NCBI RefSeq assembly: GCF_004355225.1
Contig: NZ_CP037933.1
Coordinates: 1,612,001-1,676,000, forward strand
Direction of reading: 5' to 3'
Source: Flavobacterium nackdongense
GTDB taxonomy: Bacteria; Bacteroidota; Bacteroidia; Flavobacteriales; Flavobacteriaceae
Length of the DNA: 64,000 nucleotides
Positions 1 to 7,655 of this stretch are shown piece after piece (within the stretch, counting starts at the first letter, position 1; every line of letters begins with the position of its first letter). The notes beneath the pieces are model-generated. The model was not told the DNA's origin, searched no databases, and saw nothing but the letters and a program-made list of their open reading frames with translations. A program made the position numbers and the translations under genes.

Positions 1-96
1 TTCATATGTCGTTGTTAATTGTTTATTAAAGGTCATATGTAATTCGCATCTATCCTAATAGGCGATTGAATTGTATTTCCTCCAATGCTCAGTTCG

Positions 97-756
97 TTAG
101 TTATGCTGTATTTTTTCTTTAAATAGAAATTTTCCAAAATCGATTAGGCTTTCAATTGGCGCCATATTCATTAATTCAAAACTTGCTTTTACTGATTTTT
201 CGATAAAAATATCGCTCTTTTCGAAAGCCGGTGAAGAATCCTCCAACCAGAATTTTAAAATCATCAAAAACTGAATCCAAGCCGATTCTTTGAGCGCTCT
301 TTCTTGGACGTTATGAAATTTTTCATATTGAATTCTTAAATCGTCTGTAAAGATTTCGCCTATAAAATTTTTGAATTCAACTCTCAAACTGGCGAGTTGC
401 ATCAGGTTTTTGAGTTGGTTTTTGTGCTCCTGTAGCGTCAATTGAACATAGCTTCGATTGGCCGCCATCATTTCGAAAAATGTGAAATAGAAACTCAAGG
501 TTTTTGTCTTCATGTCATAACTATCGAAGGCCGAATCTTTTTCAATCAATTCTTTTGTCTTATCAAAAAACATTTTGAAAATTTCTTTCTCAATACTTTC
601 GATGGTTCCGAAATAGGAATAGAATTCAGTTTCGGTGAAACCATTTTCTTTAGCAAATAGGTAAACGGATTTTGGTCTATCGGCGTTTTCTAAACGATAA
701 TTCATATACAAAGACACTATTTTATCTTTCGTATTAGGTGTTTTTTTGGTTGCCAT
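97..756 (-). CDS. TetR-family transcriptional regulator
   Basis: This 219-residue protein has the layout of a TetR-type repressor. Residues about 8-55 look like the helix-turn-helix: a segment rich in Thr, Lys and Asp, then 'FAKENGFTETEFYSYFG', which matches the TetR recognition helix followed by the conserved Tyr/Phe. The rest is a helical ligand-binding domain rich in aromatic residues. It is divergent from the epimerase gene at 877, and the 120-bp gap between them holds two palindromes, so autoregulation and control of the epimerase are plausible. The regulator family is fairly sure from the N-terminal motif; the ligand is unknown. In related genomes I recall an AarF/UbiB-type kinase gene beside this regulator; that gene would lie beyond the left edge of the window and cannot be checked here. 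Confidence 0.8.
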   Translation of the reverse strand: MATKKTPNTKDKIVSLYMNYRLENADRPKSVYLFAKENGFTETEFYSYFGTIESIEKEIFKMFFDKTKELIEKDSAFDSYDMKTKTLSFYFTFFEMMAANRSYVQLTLQEHKNQLKNLMQLASLRVEFKNFIGEIFTDDLRIQYEKFHNVQERALKESAWIQFLMILKFWLEDSSPAFEKSDIFIEKSVKASFELMNMAPIESLIDFGKFLFKEKIQHN

Positions 757-792
757 CTGAGTTTTTATTTAAATTATTTGGTAAATATATAA

Positions 793-836
793 ATTGTTTA
801 ATAAATAACAATAAAAATTAAACAAAATATTTTGTT
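793..836. promoter_or_regulatory. Two palindromes, candidate TetR operators
   Basis: Two inverted repeats lie between the divergent TetR and epimerase genes. One (793-812) has arms ATTGTT and AACAAT around an 8-bp AT spacer. The other (821-836) is a perfect 16-bp palindrome, AACAAAATATTTTGTT. Both have the size of TetR-family operators and both carry AACAA/TTGTT half sites. Their use as operators is an inference from position and symmetry. Confidence 0.4.
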
Positions 837-843
837 AATCTTT

Positions 844-872
844 TTGAGTTAACCTCAAATTGTGTATATTTG
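844..872 (+). promoter_or_regulatory. Bacteroidetes-type promoter of the epimerase gene
   Basis: TTG (844-846), an 18-bp spacer and TATATTTG (865-872) fit the TTG / TAnnTTTG promoter of Bacteroidetes. Transcription should start about 5 bases after the -7 box, at or next to the ATG at 877, so the message is probably leaderless. The arms TTTGAG (843-848) and CTCAAA (854-859) form a further inverted repeat across the -33 region. Confidence 0.6.
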
Positions 873-876
873 TACT

Positions 877-1788
877 ATGAAAAAGAGAGTATTGCTTACC
901 GGAGGTACAGGTTTTATTGGAAGGAATCTCACTAGATTGTTGATTCAGTCTGGATATTCTGTTTCAGTATTAACTAGGAATTTAAAACAAAATAGTGCTG
1001 ATGTTTTTTACTACCGATGGGATGTAGCTCGGGGGCAGATTGATGAAAAAGCAGTCCTGAAGGCGGATTATATCATCCACCTGGCTGGCGAAGGCATTGC
1101 TGACAAGCGATGGACCTCGAAAAGAAAACTGGCTATCATCGAAAGCAGGGAAAGATCCATTCAGTTGATTTATGATGTTTTGAAGCGCAATGATAAAAAA
1201 CTAGATGCCTTCATTTCGGCTTCTGGAATTGGAGTTTATGGCGCGATAAACGGCTCTGAAATTTGCACCGAATCGAGTCCCGCTGTCTCTGATTTTTTAG
1301 GTTCTACTTGCCAAAAATGGGAAGCTGCCGCCGATACCATTCAAAGTTTAGGCATCCGAACGGTTAAAATCCGGACTGGGCTCGTGCTTGGTAAAGAAGA
1401 TGGTTTTTTGAAGAAAATGGCGCCGCTTTTCAAATTGAATTTAGGGTCGGCATTGGGGTCAGGCAAACAGTATATGCCTTGGATTCATATTGATGATTTG
1501 TCCGCGATCTATCTTGAAGCTGTTCGTAACGGCCAAATGTCGGGTGCTTACAACGCAGCCATAAATGATAGCTGTACTAATGAATTTTTTTCGAAAGCTT
1601 TGGCAAAAATCTACGGCTATTCCATTTGGTTGCCGGCTGTCCCTGCTTTTATTCTGAAAATTGCTTTGGGTGAAATGGCTCAAATTCTCTTGACAGGTCG
1701 CAGAGTTTCTTCTGAAAAAATCGAAAAAATGGGGGTTCAATTCCGCTTCAAAAACCTAGAGGAAGCTTTGAAAAATTGCCTATTGTAA
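877..1788 (+). CDS. TIGR01777-family NAD(P)-dependent epimerase
   Basis: This 303-residue protein is an atypical short-chain dehydrogenase of the SDR39U1 / TIGR01777 family (YfcH-like). The N-terminal Rossmann nucleotide-binding motif is GGTGFIGRNL. Other family signs are 'HLAGEGIADKRWT', 'SASGIGVYG', 'KIRTGLVLGKEDG' and 'MPWIHIDDL'. The substrate of this family is not known, so the name describes the fold only. A longer reading frame opens with GTG at 862, but ATG 877 is preferred because the promoter -7 box lies at 865-872 and the nucleotide-binding motif follows MKKRVLL directly. It converges with the YceI gene, with only 5 bp between the two stop codons. Confidence 0.9.
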   Translation: MKKRVLLTGGTGFIGRNLTRLLIQSGYSVSVLTRNLKQNSADVFYYRWDVARGQIDEKAVLKADYIIHLAGEGIADKRWTSKRKLAIIESRERSIQLIYDVLKRNDKKLDAFISASGIGVYGAINGSEICTESSPAVSDFLGSTCQKWEAAADTIQSLGIRTVKIRTGLVLGKEDGFLKKMAPLFKLNLGSALGSGKQYMPWIHIDDLSAIYLEAVRNGQMSGAYNAAINDSCTNEFFSKALAKIYGYSIWLPAVPAFILKIALGEMAQILLTGRRVSSEKIEKMGVQFRFKNLEEALKNCLL

Positions 1789-1793
1789 GCCTA

Positions 1794-2333
1794 TTATTTT
1801 ACGAAAAAATAATATTTTATTTGTACTGTTTCCGCTACTTTCATTCGCAATATTTCGGGGATAGCGATGTTGTAGTCTTTAGTATTGACTTGAAGTTCAG
1901 CAACAATTTCTAGTCCATTCCCTTCTTTTTTTAGAAAGATTACCGAATTAACTTTTTTAGACTTTCCATGAATTTTTAAGTCTCCTTTCAACTTGAATTC
2001 TTTTGGCGATTCACCAATGATGTTAATGTTGAACCCTTCTATAATTCCTTTGAAAGAGGCTTGTGGATAGTCGTCGGTTTCCAAGTATTTTTTATTAAAG
2101 TGCTCCTCCATTAAAGACAATTTAAAACGAAAATCTTTCATTTGAACCCTACTCGATAGTTGCCCATTTTTCAGTTCTAGAATACAGACCGCAGTTTTGT
2201 TTGTTGCCGTTACTTCTTCGTAAAAAGGGACCGATGCTTCAAAACTGATGATCCCGGATGCTGTTCTCATTTCAGTCTGTGCGGAGGTGTACTGGAATAT
2301 AAAAAAAAGCAGAAAAAGGATATTTTTTTTCAT
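1794..2333 (-). CDS. YceI-family periplasmic protein
   Basis: This 179-residue protein has a clear signal peptide (basic start, hydrophobic stretch, cleavage after SAQ near residue 19) and the YceI lipocalin-like domain. Typical features are a start of the mature chain resembling 'ASGIISFEASVP', the central 'FNKKYLETDDYPQASFKG', and a late 'IPEILRMKVAETVQIKYYF'. YceI proteins bind isoprenoid or other lipids in a beta barrel and are often linked to stress; no specific ligand can be read here. It is at the end of a minus-strand set with the small membrane protein and rmuC upstream, but a gap of 78 bp leaves operon membership open. Confidence 0.88.
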   Translation of the reverse strand: MKKNILFLLFFIFQYTSAQTEMRTASGIISFEASVPFYEEVTATNKTAVCILELKNGQLSSRVQMKDFRFKLSLMEEHFNKKYLETDDYPQASFKGIIEGFNINIIGESPKEFKLKGDLKIHGKSKKVNSVIFLKKEGNGLEIVAELQVNTKDYNIAIPEILRMKVAETVQIKYYFFVK

Positions 2334-2411
2334 ATCGACCGATTTGATTCCTCTAAAGTTAGGAAATTTATCCGTCGATTGTATGTGAAATCGCCAAAAA
2401 AATAAAATCTT

Positions 2412-2777
2412 CTATTTTATTTTAAAGGGAGAATTTTCCTTTTTTACTTCTTTTATATAATAGACAGAATCACCCCACCAAGGAAATGTTTTATACCGTT
2501 CGATGTAGGTCAATTTCACATAATGTCCCTCCAATTCTTTCAAATCGGCGATAACTTTTTCGTCACTATCCAAAACGGAGAAACTAAAAATTTGCGCACC
2601 GGAAATCCCTTGACTCAATTCGCCTTCATAGGTTTTGAAAACCATTCCTTTGCTGCTGAATTTAATCAATTCGCCAGAGCGAACGCCTTCGCTATAGGTC
2701 GCATAGTAGACAAATGCAAAGTAACAAACAGTGGATACAATTGCCATTCCAATTAGAATTCCTAAAAATTTTTTCAT
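2412..2777 (-). CDS. Conserved membrane-anchored protein, unknown function
   Basis: This 121-residue protein has one N-terminal membrane segment (residues about 4-26) and a short extracytoplasmic domain containing 'YSEGVRSGELIKFSSKG' and 'LEGHYVKLTYIERYKTFPWWGDS'. I recognise the pattern from flavobacterial genomes, where such small proteins are sometimes misnamed 6-phosphogluconate dehydrogenase; nothing in the sequence supports an enzyme. The fold may be a small beta barrel (alternating short strands, a Gly-His-Tyr turn). It starts 12 bp downstream of rmuC on the same strand, so the two are probably co-transcribed. Confidence 0.75.
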   Translation of the reverse strand: MKKFLGILIGMAIVSTVCYFAFVYYATYSEGVRSGELIKFSSKGMVFKTYEGELSQGISGAQIFSFSVLDSDEKVIADLKELEGHYVKLTYIERYKTFPWWGDSVYYIKEVKKENSPFKIK

Positions 2778-2789
2778 CCTTATTTTGTT

Positions 2790-4160
2790 TTAATTCAGTT
2801 CTATATTTTCGTCTTTTCCAGCTCTGTTTAAAATGTTATCGGGTAATGCTTTTTTGGCTTTAGCCCCCATTTTCTTCAATTTTTCGACGCTGATAATGAG
2901 GTTTCCTTTTCCGTCAACGAGTTTGTTCATTGCGCCTTGGTATTCGACTTTGCTTTCGTCTATTTTTTTGCCAATTTTAATTAAATCGGCGACAAATCCT
3001 TCGAATTTATCATACAAAGCCCCCGCTTGTCGCGCTATTTCAAAGGCATTTTCCTGTTGTTTTTGGTTGGTCCACATACTATCAATGGTACGCAAGGTAG
3101 CCAAAAGGGTCGAAGGCGTCACAATGACAATGTTTTTCTCGAACGCTTTATTATACAAAGTGGTGTCTTCGTTGAGTGCAAGTGCAAAGGCAGGTTCCAT
3201 TGGAATAAAAAGCAAAACAAAATCTGGGCTTTCAATTTGATATAAATCTTGGTAGTTTTTATCGCCCAATTGTTCTACGTGTCGTTTGATAGAATTGACG
3301 TGTTCTTTCAGGAAGCCCATTTTTAGATTGTCGTCTTCCTCGTTGATGTATTTTTCATAAGCGGTCAGCGACACTTTCGAATCGACAATCATCTTTTTGC
3401 CGTCAGGAAGATTGATGACAACATCAGGAAAAACTCTATTTCCTTCGGAGTTAGTATGCGATTGTTGCACAAAATATTCTCTGTCTTTTTCTAATCCTGA
3501 CTTTTCGAGCACTCTTTCTAGAATCAATTCGCCCCAATTTCCTTGCATTTTGCTATCACCTTTCAGCGCTTTGGTCAGGTTCAAAGTTTCTTTGCTCATT
3601 TGCAAATTCATTTCGCGTAAACCAAGGATTTGTTGGCGTAAAGCGGCGTGATAATCAATACTTTCTTTATGAGTATCATCGACTTTCTTTTCGAACAATT
3701 GAATTTTTTCTTGCAGAGGCGACAAGATGTTTTTCATATTCTCCTTATTTTGCTCGGTAAATTTATTCGATTTTTCGTCTAATATTTTGTTCGCTAAATT
3801 CTCGAATTCCTTGGTGAATTTTTCCTGCAGTTTTTCGACTTCTTCTTTTTGTTCCTTGTTGCGTTGCCACAGATTGTCAAAATCAACTTCTTTCTTGGTC
3901 AATTGTAGAGCGAGGCTATCTTTCTCGTTACGGATGGTTTCTTTTTCAGTATTGGCGATACCTAATTGCTTTTCGAAAGCATTTTTTTCGAATGCAAATT
4001 GTTGGTTGATTTGGTCAATTTGGTTGTTGGTAGCGATTAATTTCTCTTCTAGACTAATTTTTTCGACTTGAAATCGTGCCGAAAAAATAAGTTTGCCAAT
4101 AAAGATTCCGACTGCGAGAGCGATAATGAAAATTAATAAAAAAGGGAGTAGGGTGGGCAT
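2790..4160 (-). CDS. rmuC: DNA recombination protein RmuC
   Basis: This 456-residue protein has the RmuC layout: an N-terminal membrane helix (residues 3-25), a long coiled coil (about 28-210, Lys/Glu/Gln-rich heptads) and a C-terminal PD-(D/E)XK nuclease-like domain with 'GNWGELILERVLEKSGL', 'FPDVVINLPDGKKMIVDSKVSL' (the Asp and DSK nuclease residues) and 'LLFIPMEPAF'. RmuC limits inversions at short inverted repeats in E. coli. That is of interest here because this genome carries inverted repeats in many gaps. Length and motifs are normal. Confidence 0.93.
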   Translation of the reverse strand: MPTLLPFLLIFIIALAVGIFIGKLIFSARFQVEKISLEEKLIATNNQIDQINQQFAFEKNAFEKQLGIANTEKETIRNEKDSLALQLTKKEVDFDNLWQRNKEQKEEVEKLQEKFTKEFENLANKILDEKSNKFTEQNKENMKNILSPLQEKIQLFEKKVDDTHKESIDYHAALRQQILGLREMNLQMSKETLNLTKALKGDSKMQGNWGELILERVLEKSGLEKDREYFVQQSHTNSEGNRVFPDVVINLPDGKKMIVDSKVSLTAYEKYINEEDDNLKMGFLKEHVNSIKRHVEQLGDKNYQDLYQIESPDFVLLFIPMEPAFALALNEDTTLYNKAFEKNIVIVTPSTLLATLRTIDSMWTNQKQQENAFEIARQAGALYDKFEGFVADLIKIGKKIDESKVEYQGAMNKLVDGKGNLIISVEKLKKMGAKAKKALPDNILNRAGKDENIELN

Positions 4161-4271
4161 AAAATATTGATTTTTGTTTGGATTCCGTAGGTGCAGGTCG
4201 GGACCTGTCCGTACAAGTATTTTTTGATTCGTGATTATTTGTTAAAATTAATCAATATTATTTGAAATCCT

Positions 4272-4299
4272 AAAAAAAAAGTCCCACCGAAGCAGGACT
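4272..4299 (-). terminator. Isolated rho-independent terminator, UUCG loop
   Basis: Read on the minus strand this is AGTCCTGC, a TTCG loop, GTGGGACT, and a run of eight T. The stem is 8 bp with two G-U pairs, closed by C-G around a UUCG tetraloop. No minus-strand gene lies upstream within 3 kb before the toxin-antitoxin pair, so it may end a small RNA or serve as an attenuator in front of rmuC. Confidence 0.6.
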
Positions 4300-4399
4300 A
4301 AAGATTTACATCTACTCCACCGCGGCGGATTATTATGATAAGATTAAAGATTAGAAATTTTAATCTTAGCAAAAATCAATAAAAAAAACTTTAGTTACA

Positions 4400-4520
4400 A
4401 TGAGAAAAACCGTAATGTGGCTAATTATTTTCTCCTTAACTTTAAAAATTCTTACAAGGAAGAGATTATTATGACAAAATAGCAGATAATTTTCTAGTTT
4501 TAAAAAAGAATAAAGAGTGA
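4400..4520 (+). pseudogene. Possible remnant of a small exported protein gene
   Basis: ATG at 4400 opens a frame reading MRKTVMWLIIFSLTLKIL, a signal-peptide-like start, which stops after 24 codons. Another frame from 4464 continues with DYYDKIADNFLVLKKNKE and a stop at 4518-4520. The second piece looks protein-like and begins where the first loses sense, as expected after a small deletion or insertion. This rests on pattern only and could be chance. Confidence 0.2.
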
Positions 4521-4629
4521 TATCATAAAGTAAAATGCTCCTTTTTAGTTCGTGATAGGTTAGATTGAATCATTTTTTCGTTTCTATGCATATGCAGGTG
4601 TAAACCAAAAACACAATTGTAATAATTTG

Positions 4630-4637
4630 TATATTTG
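4630..4637 (+). promoter_or_regulatory. -7 promoter element of the toxin-antitoxin pair
   Basis: TATATTTG matches the Bacteroidetes -7 box TAnnTTTG, 14 bp before the antitoxin ATG at 4652. No good TTG is seen at the usual distance upstream. Confidence 0.45.
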
Positions 4638-4651
4638 TAAAAACAAAGATT

Positions 4652-4879
4652 ATGAGAGTAGTTATTGAAACCCAAGAGGAATACAAAAGTATGTTGCAAG
4701 AAATTGCGATTGCCATCAGAGCAAAAATTACTTTTGAAGATAAAGAAGGGGATTTTTGGGAAGAACTTCCAGAACACGTAAAAGCTGGAATACTTGAAAG
4801 TCAAGAACAATTTACGCAAGGAAAATTTTCTACTCACGAAGAAGTTATGGAAAAATACAAAACCAAATATAATTTATGA
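4652..4879 (+). CDS. Putative antitoxin of a RelE/ParE-type pair
   Basis: This 75-residue acidic, mostly helical protein ends with 'ELPEHVKAGILESQEQFTQG' and 'THEEVMEKYKTKY', a tail common in Bacteroidetes antitoxins that accompany RelE/ParE toxins. In type II systems the tail wraps the toxin while the N-terminal part dimerises and binds the promoter. The stop overlaps the next start (ATGA, 4876-4879), so the two are translationally coupled. The antitoxin role is inferred mainly from the partner gene. Confidence 0.75.
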   Translation: MRVVIETQEEYKSMLQEIAIAIRAKITFEDKEGDFWEELPEHVKAGILESQEQFTQGKFSTHEEVMEKYKTKYNL

Positions 4880-5157
4880 AAGTGATATGGTCAGAAAACG
4901 CCGAAACCACTTTTGATGTAATTGTACTTTATATTGAAGCAAAATTTGGTGTTCTGCCTGCAAAAAAGTTTATAAGAAAAGTAGATTCTGTAATTCAATC
5001 CATTTCTAATCAACCCTATATTTATAAAAGTTCTAATTTTAATAATAAGGTTAGAAAAGCTACTATTAGCAAGCAATGTTCGTTGTTTTACGAAATAAAC
5101 AAAGAAACAATTCAGTTGTCTTATTTCTGGGACAACCGGCAAGAACCAATGTTGTAA
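4876..5157 (+). CDS. RelE/ParE-family toxin
   Basis: This 93-residue basic protein matches the RelE/ParE fold: 'VIWSENAETTFDVIVLYIEAKFG' is the N-terminal strand-helix, 'KVDSVIQSISNQPYIYKSS' the second helix and loop, then 'VRKATISKQCSLFYEI' and the final 'IQLSYFWDNRQEP', which is the usual last strand (FWDNRQ type) of Bacteroidetes members. Whether the target is ribosome-bound mRNA (RelE) or gyrase (ParE) cannot be decided from the motifs. It overlaps the antitoxin by 4 bp. It appears intact. Confidence 0.85.
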   Translation: MKVIWSENAETTFDVIVLYIEAKFGVLPAKKFIRKVDSVIQSISNQPYIYKSSNFNNKVRKATISKQCSLFYEINKETIQLSYFWDNRQEPML

Positions 5158-5244
5158 AGCAATTAAATAGTTAGTATTTCATAACCACAATTCACTTAAG
5201 GACTTCTTGTTCTTTTCTTTTTAAAAATTATTATTTTCCTTAAA

Positions 5245-5811
5245 ATGCACCGCCATTTCATCCTCCACAAACCCTACGGCTATTTGAGTCAATTTATTTA
5301 TGAATTGAAACGAAAGAAAAAACTTTTGGGTGAATTATACGATTTTCCGGCAGGAACGATGGCCATTGGTCGTTTGGACGAAGATTCCGAAGGGCTGCTC
5401 CTACTGACTACTGATGGTAAAATGAGCGAACAAGTTCGTAGCAAAAAAGTGGACAAAGAATATTATGTACAAGTCGATGGAATAATCACTCAAGAAGCGA
5501 TTGATAAAATGAAAGAAGGTGTCGAAATTGGGTTTAACGGTGAGAAATACCAAACCAAAAAATGTGAAGCGCGACTCATTCCTGAAATTCCTGATTTTGG
5601 TCCGAGAGGCAAAAAAATAAGAGACGAACGCCACGGACCCACTTCTTGGGCTTCGATTACGGTCAACGAAGGGAAGTTTCGTCAAGTGCGAAAAATGACC
5701 GCCGCCGTTGGTTTTCCTACTTTACGATTGGTGCGTATTCGAATAGGAAACGTACATTTGAATGATTTAAAAGCGGGAGAAGTGAGAGAAGTTATGAGTT
5801 TTGAGTTATAA
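5245..5811 (+). CDS. RsuA/RluE-family rRNA pseudouridine synthase
   Basis: This 188-residue protein is a short pseudouridine synthase of the RsuA/RluB/RluE/RluF family. It lacks the N-terminal S4 domain, as RluE does. It starts with 'HFILHKPYGYLSQF' and carries the catalytic motif 'GRLDEDSEGLLLLTTDG', in which the first Asp is the nucleophile, and later 'GKFRQVRKMTAAVGFPTLRLVR'. RluE modifies U2457 of 23S rRNA in E. coli; the site here is inferred only. The gene is followed by trmL 64 bp downstream on the same strand, which places two RNA-modification genes together. Confidence 0.88.
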   Translation: MHRHFILHKPYGYLSQFIYELKRKKKLLGELYDFPAGTMAIGRLDEDSEGLLLLTTDGKMSEQVRSKKVDKEYYVQVDGIITQEAIDKMKEGVEIGFNGEKYQTKKCEARLIPEIPDFGPRGKKIRDERHGPTSWASITVNEGKFRQVRKMTAAVGFPTLRLVRIRIGNVHLNDLKAGEVREVMSFEL

Positions 5812-5875
5812 ATTTTTAAAGTAATTTGAACTAACACAGAAACCCAAAAACCAAAACCCAAAATCCAAAACAAAA

Positions 5876-6337
5876 ATGTTAAACATCGTTTTAGTCGAAC
5901 CTGAAATCCCCAACAATACCGGGAATATTGGTCGTTTGTGTGTGGGTACTGAAAGCCGTTTGCACCTGATTCATCCTTTTGGCTTTGTCATCAATGATAA
6001 AAACCTGAAACGTTCCGGACTCGATTATTGGGTGCATTTGGATGTGACCGAATACCAAAATATCGAAGAATGGATTTCGCAGATTCCTGATAGGTCAAGA
6101 GTTTTTTTGATGAGTTCACACGCCAAAACATCCATTTATGAAGCCAAATTTCAAGATGGCGATTGGTTGGTTTTTGGTAAAGAAAGTGTGGGTTTAAGCC
6201 AAGAAGTTTTAGCTCGATTCGAAAATCATTTGACCATTCCGATGTCAAAATTAATTAGAAGTTTTAATATTGCTAATTCCGTTGCCTTTGTGGTTGGGGA
6301 AGCGAAAAGGCAGATTGGATTGAAGATTTCAAATTAA
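5876..6337 (+). CDS. trmL: tRNA (cytidine(34)-2'-O)-methyltransferase TrmL
   Basis: This 153-residue protein is a SPOUT methyltransferase of the TrmL (YibK) type, which methylates the ribose of the wobble base in tRNA-Leu. Motifs are 'NIVLVEPEIPNNTGNIGRLC' at the start, 'LKRSGLDYWVHLDV' in the middle, 'VFGKESVGLSQEV', and the knot strand 'IPMSKLIRSFNIANSVAFV'. The length is typical for the family. The leader upstream (about 5840-5875) is a C/A-rich stretch with CCCAAAA-like units of about 7 bp, similar to repeats seen at other gene ends in this window. Confidence 0.93.
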   Translation: MLNIVLVEPEIPNNTGNIGRLCVGTESRLHLIHPFGFVINDKNLKRSGLDYWVHLDVTEYQNIEEWISQIPDRSRVFLMSSHAKTSIYEAKFQDGDWLVFGKESVGLSQEVLARFENHLTIPMSKLIRSFNIANSVAFVVGEAKRQIGLKISN

Positions 6338-6357
6338 CGATTTTTGATTTCAGATTT

Positions 6358-6834
6358 ATGAAAAACAAGATATTTAAATTTCATTTTTTCCTTTTAATTT
6401 TACTAATAATTCATTCTTTAATAAGTAAATTAATCGGTTATGGTTTAATTCAAGCAATCGTTTTTGCTTTGAAAATTATTCTTTGTGCAAGTGGTTTTGT
6501 TTATTTCTTTATGAGTGTGAAACCCTTTAAAAAAATAGCTGTTTATTTTATGTATTATTTCATTACACCAATAATTGCACTTTTAGGATATGTTTTTGGA
6601 GGTGTTTTTTTGGTTGGGATTTTAGGATCTATTTTATTGTTTCCTATTTTTCCAAAACAAAAAGCTTTTGAGAAAAATGATATAATTGTTTATCATAAAT
6701 TTCAAGGGTTTTTAGGTGCTTGTTGCTCATATGAAATATATCAAAGAAAGTTTGTTGTTTTTGAAAAGCATCTCGAAAACATCAAGGGAGAGGGTGAAAT
6801 TAATTTTGATAATTTTTTATGGAAGGAAAAGTAA
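6358..6834 (+). CDS. Hypothetical membrane protein
   Basis: I do not recognise this 158-residue protein. It has about four predicted membrane segments (residues about 8-28, 32-52, 60-80 and 82-98), followed by a short soluble tail with 'FQGFLGACCSYEIYQRKFVVFEKH'. The gene is 20 bp after trmL and overlaps the next membrane-protein gene by 16 bp, so the pair is probably translated together and may form one complex. No enzymatic motif is seen. Confidence 0.65.
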   Translation: MKNKIFKFHFFLLILLIIHSLISKLIGYGLIQAIVFALKIILCASGFVYFFMSVKPFKKIAVYFMYYFITPIIALLGYVFGGVFLVGILGSILLFPIFPKQKAFEKNDIIVYHKFQGFLGACCSYEIYQRKFVVFEKHLENIKGEGEINFDNFLWKEK

Positions 6835-7631
6835 CTGTTGAGCAGGCATTAAGTAAAGGTAGATGGCAATTAAAGTATTTGCCAATGATCGCTACTTTTG
6901 GATGTATTGGTTTTGGATTTTTTCTTTCTTTTAAGGGGATTTGTGGAGGTTGGATATATCCGGTTTGTTTTATTCTAGGATTTATTTTAGGTTGGTTGGT
7001 ATGGAGTTACTTTGTAGTCAAATGGAAAATTTGGGCTTATGAGAATGTTAGAAATATCAATGAGTTAGAAAGAAAAGCAGTCGAGGAGCAACTCATTTGG
7101 TCTAGTGGAAGTTGGTTTGAAAAAACAGAGTTTAAAGATTATCAACAAAAGCAAAAATTGAAACAGTTGGAGAAAAAATTTCTTGAAAAAGATATTTATA
7201 AGGATGATGTTTCAGTCCCAAAAGAAACAGTAATTTATTATTCAAGATTTACACTTATATTTTTATTATTTCTTTATTTAGGTATAAGTGTATTGGGTGG
7301 TTATTTCTTATTAGAAAAAGAATACATTGGCTTAATATTTATTGTATTAGGCTTGTATTTAACGTATGATCAATTTAAAAAAATTAAAAATAAAAGCCCC
7401 CAAATAGTTATTAATAATCAAGGGATAAAATTAAAAAACGAGAATTTAACTACTTGGGATAGGATTCATCATGATCGGGTTTATTGTCAAAGTATTGGTA
7501 AAAGTGCTACAAGTCGCCTAGCTTTTAATGATGAGGAAATTTCAATAGACGACTTAGAAATCACATTTTCTGAATTAGAAAAATTATTGCAGGTTTATCG
7601 AGTTCGATATGAAAAAGATAATCCTGCTTAA
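6819..7631 (+). CDS. Hypothetical membrane protein, partner of the upstream gene
   Basis: I do not recognise this 270-residue protein. Two membrane segments (about 20-40 and 46-68) precede a Lys/Glu-rich coiled-coil-like stretch (about 80-135), then two more segments (about 145-163 and 168-186), then a soluble C-terminal domain ('IVINNQGIKLKNENLTTWDRI') that resembles small PH-like domains attached to membrane proteins. It overlaps the preceding gene by 16 bp and converges with carB, with 24 bp between stop codons. Confidence 0.65.
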   Translation: MEGKVTVEQALSKGRWQLKYLPMIATFGCIGFGFFLSFKGICGGWIYPVCFILGFILGWLVWSYFVVKWKIWAYENVRNINELERKAVEEQLIWSSGSWFEKTEFKDYQQKQKLKQLEKKFLEKDIYKDDVSVPKETVIYYSRFTLIFLLFLYLGISVLGGYFLLEKEYIGLIFIVLGLYLTYDQFKKIKNKSPQIVINNQGIKLKNENLTTWDRIHHDRVYCQSIGKSATSRLAFNDEEISIDDLEITFSELEKLLQVYRVRYEKDNPA

Positions 7632-7655
7632 TAATAATCTGATCTTAATACGATC

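Larger units (their letters stand above)
4161..4651. other. 491-bp gap with hairpins and a decayed reading frame
   Basis: No intact gene is seen between rmuC and the toxin-antitoxin pair. The stretch holds a hairpin at about 4195-4208 (CAGGT / ACCTG), an isolated minus-strand terminator at 4272-4299, a possible gene remnant at 4400-4520, and the promoter of the antitoxin at 4630. The rest is AT-rich with no clear signal. Confidence 0.5.

Noticed and set aside
4186..4218. Hairpin CAGGT / ACCTG taken as a tRNA or riboswitch part
   Set aside because: There is no tRNA arm structure or known riboswitch motif; the stem is only 5 bp.
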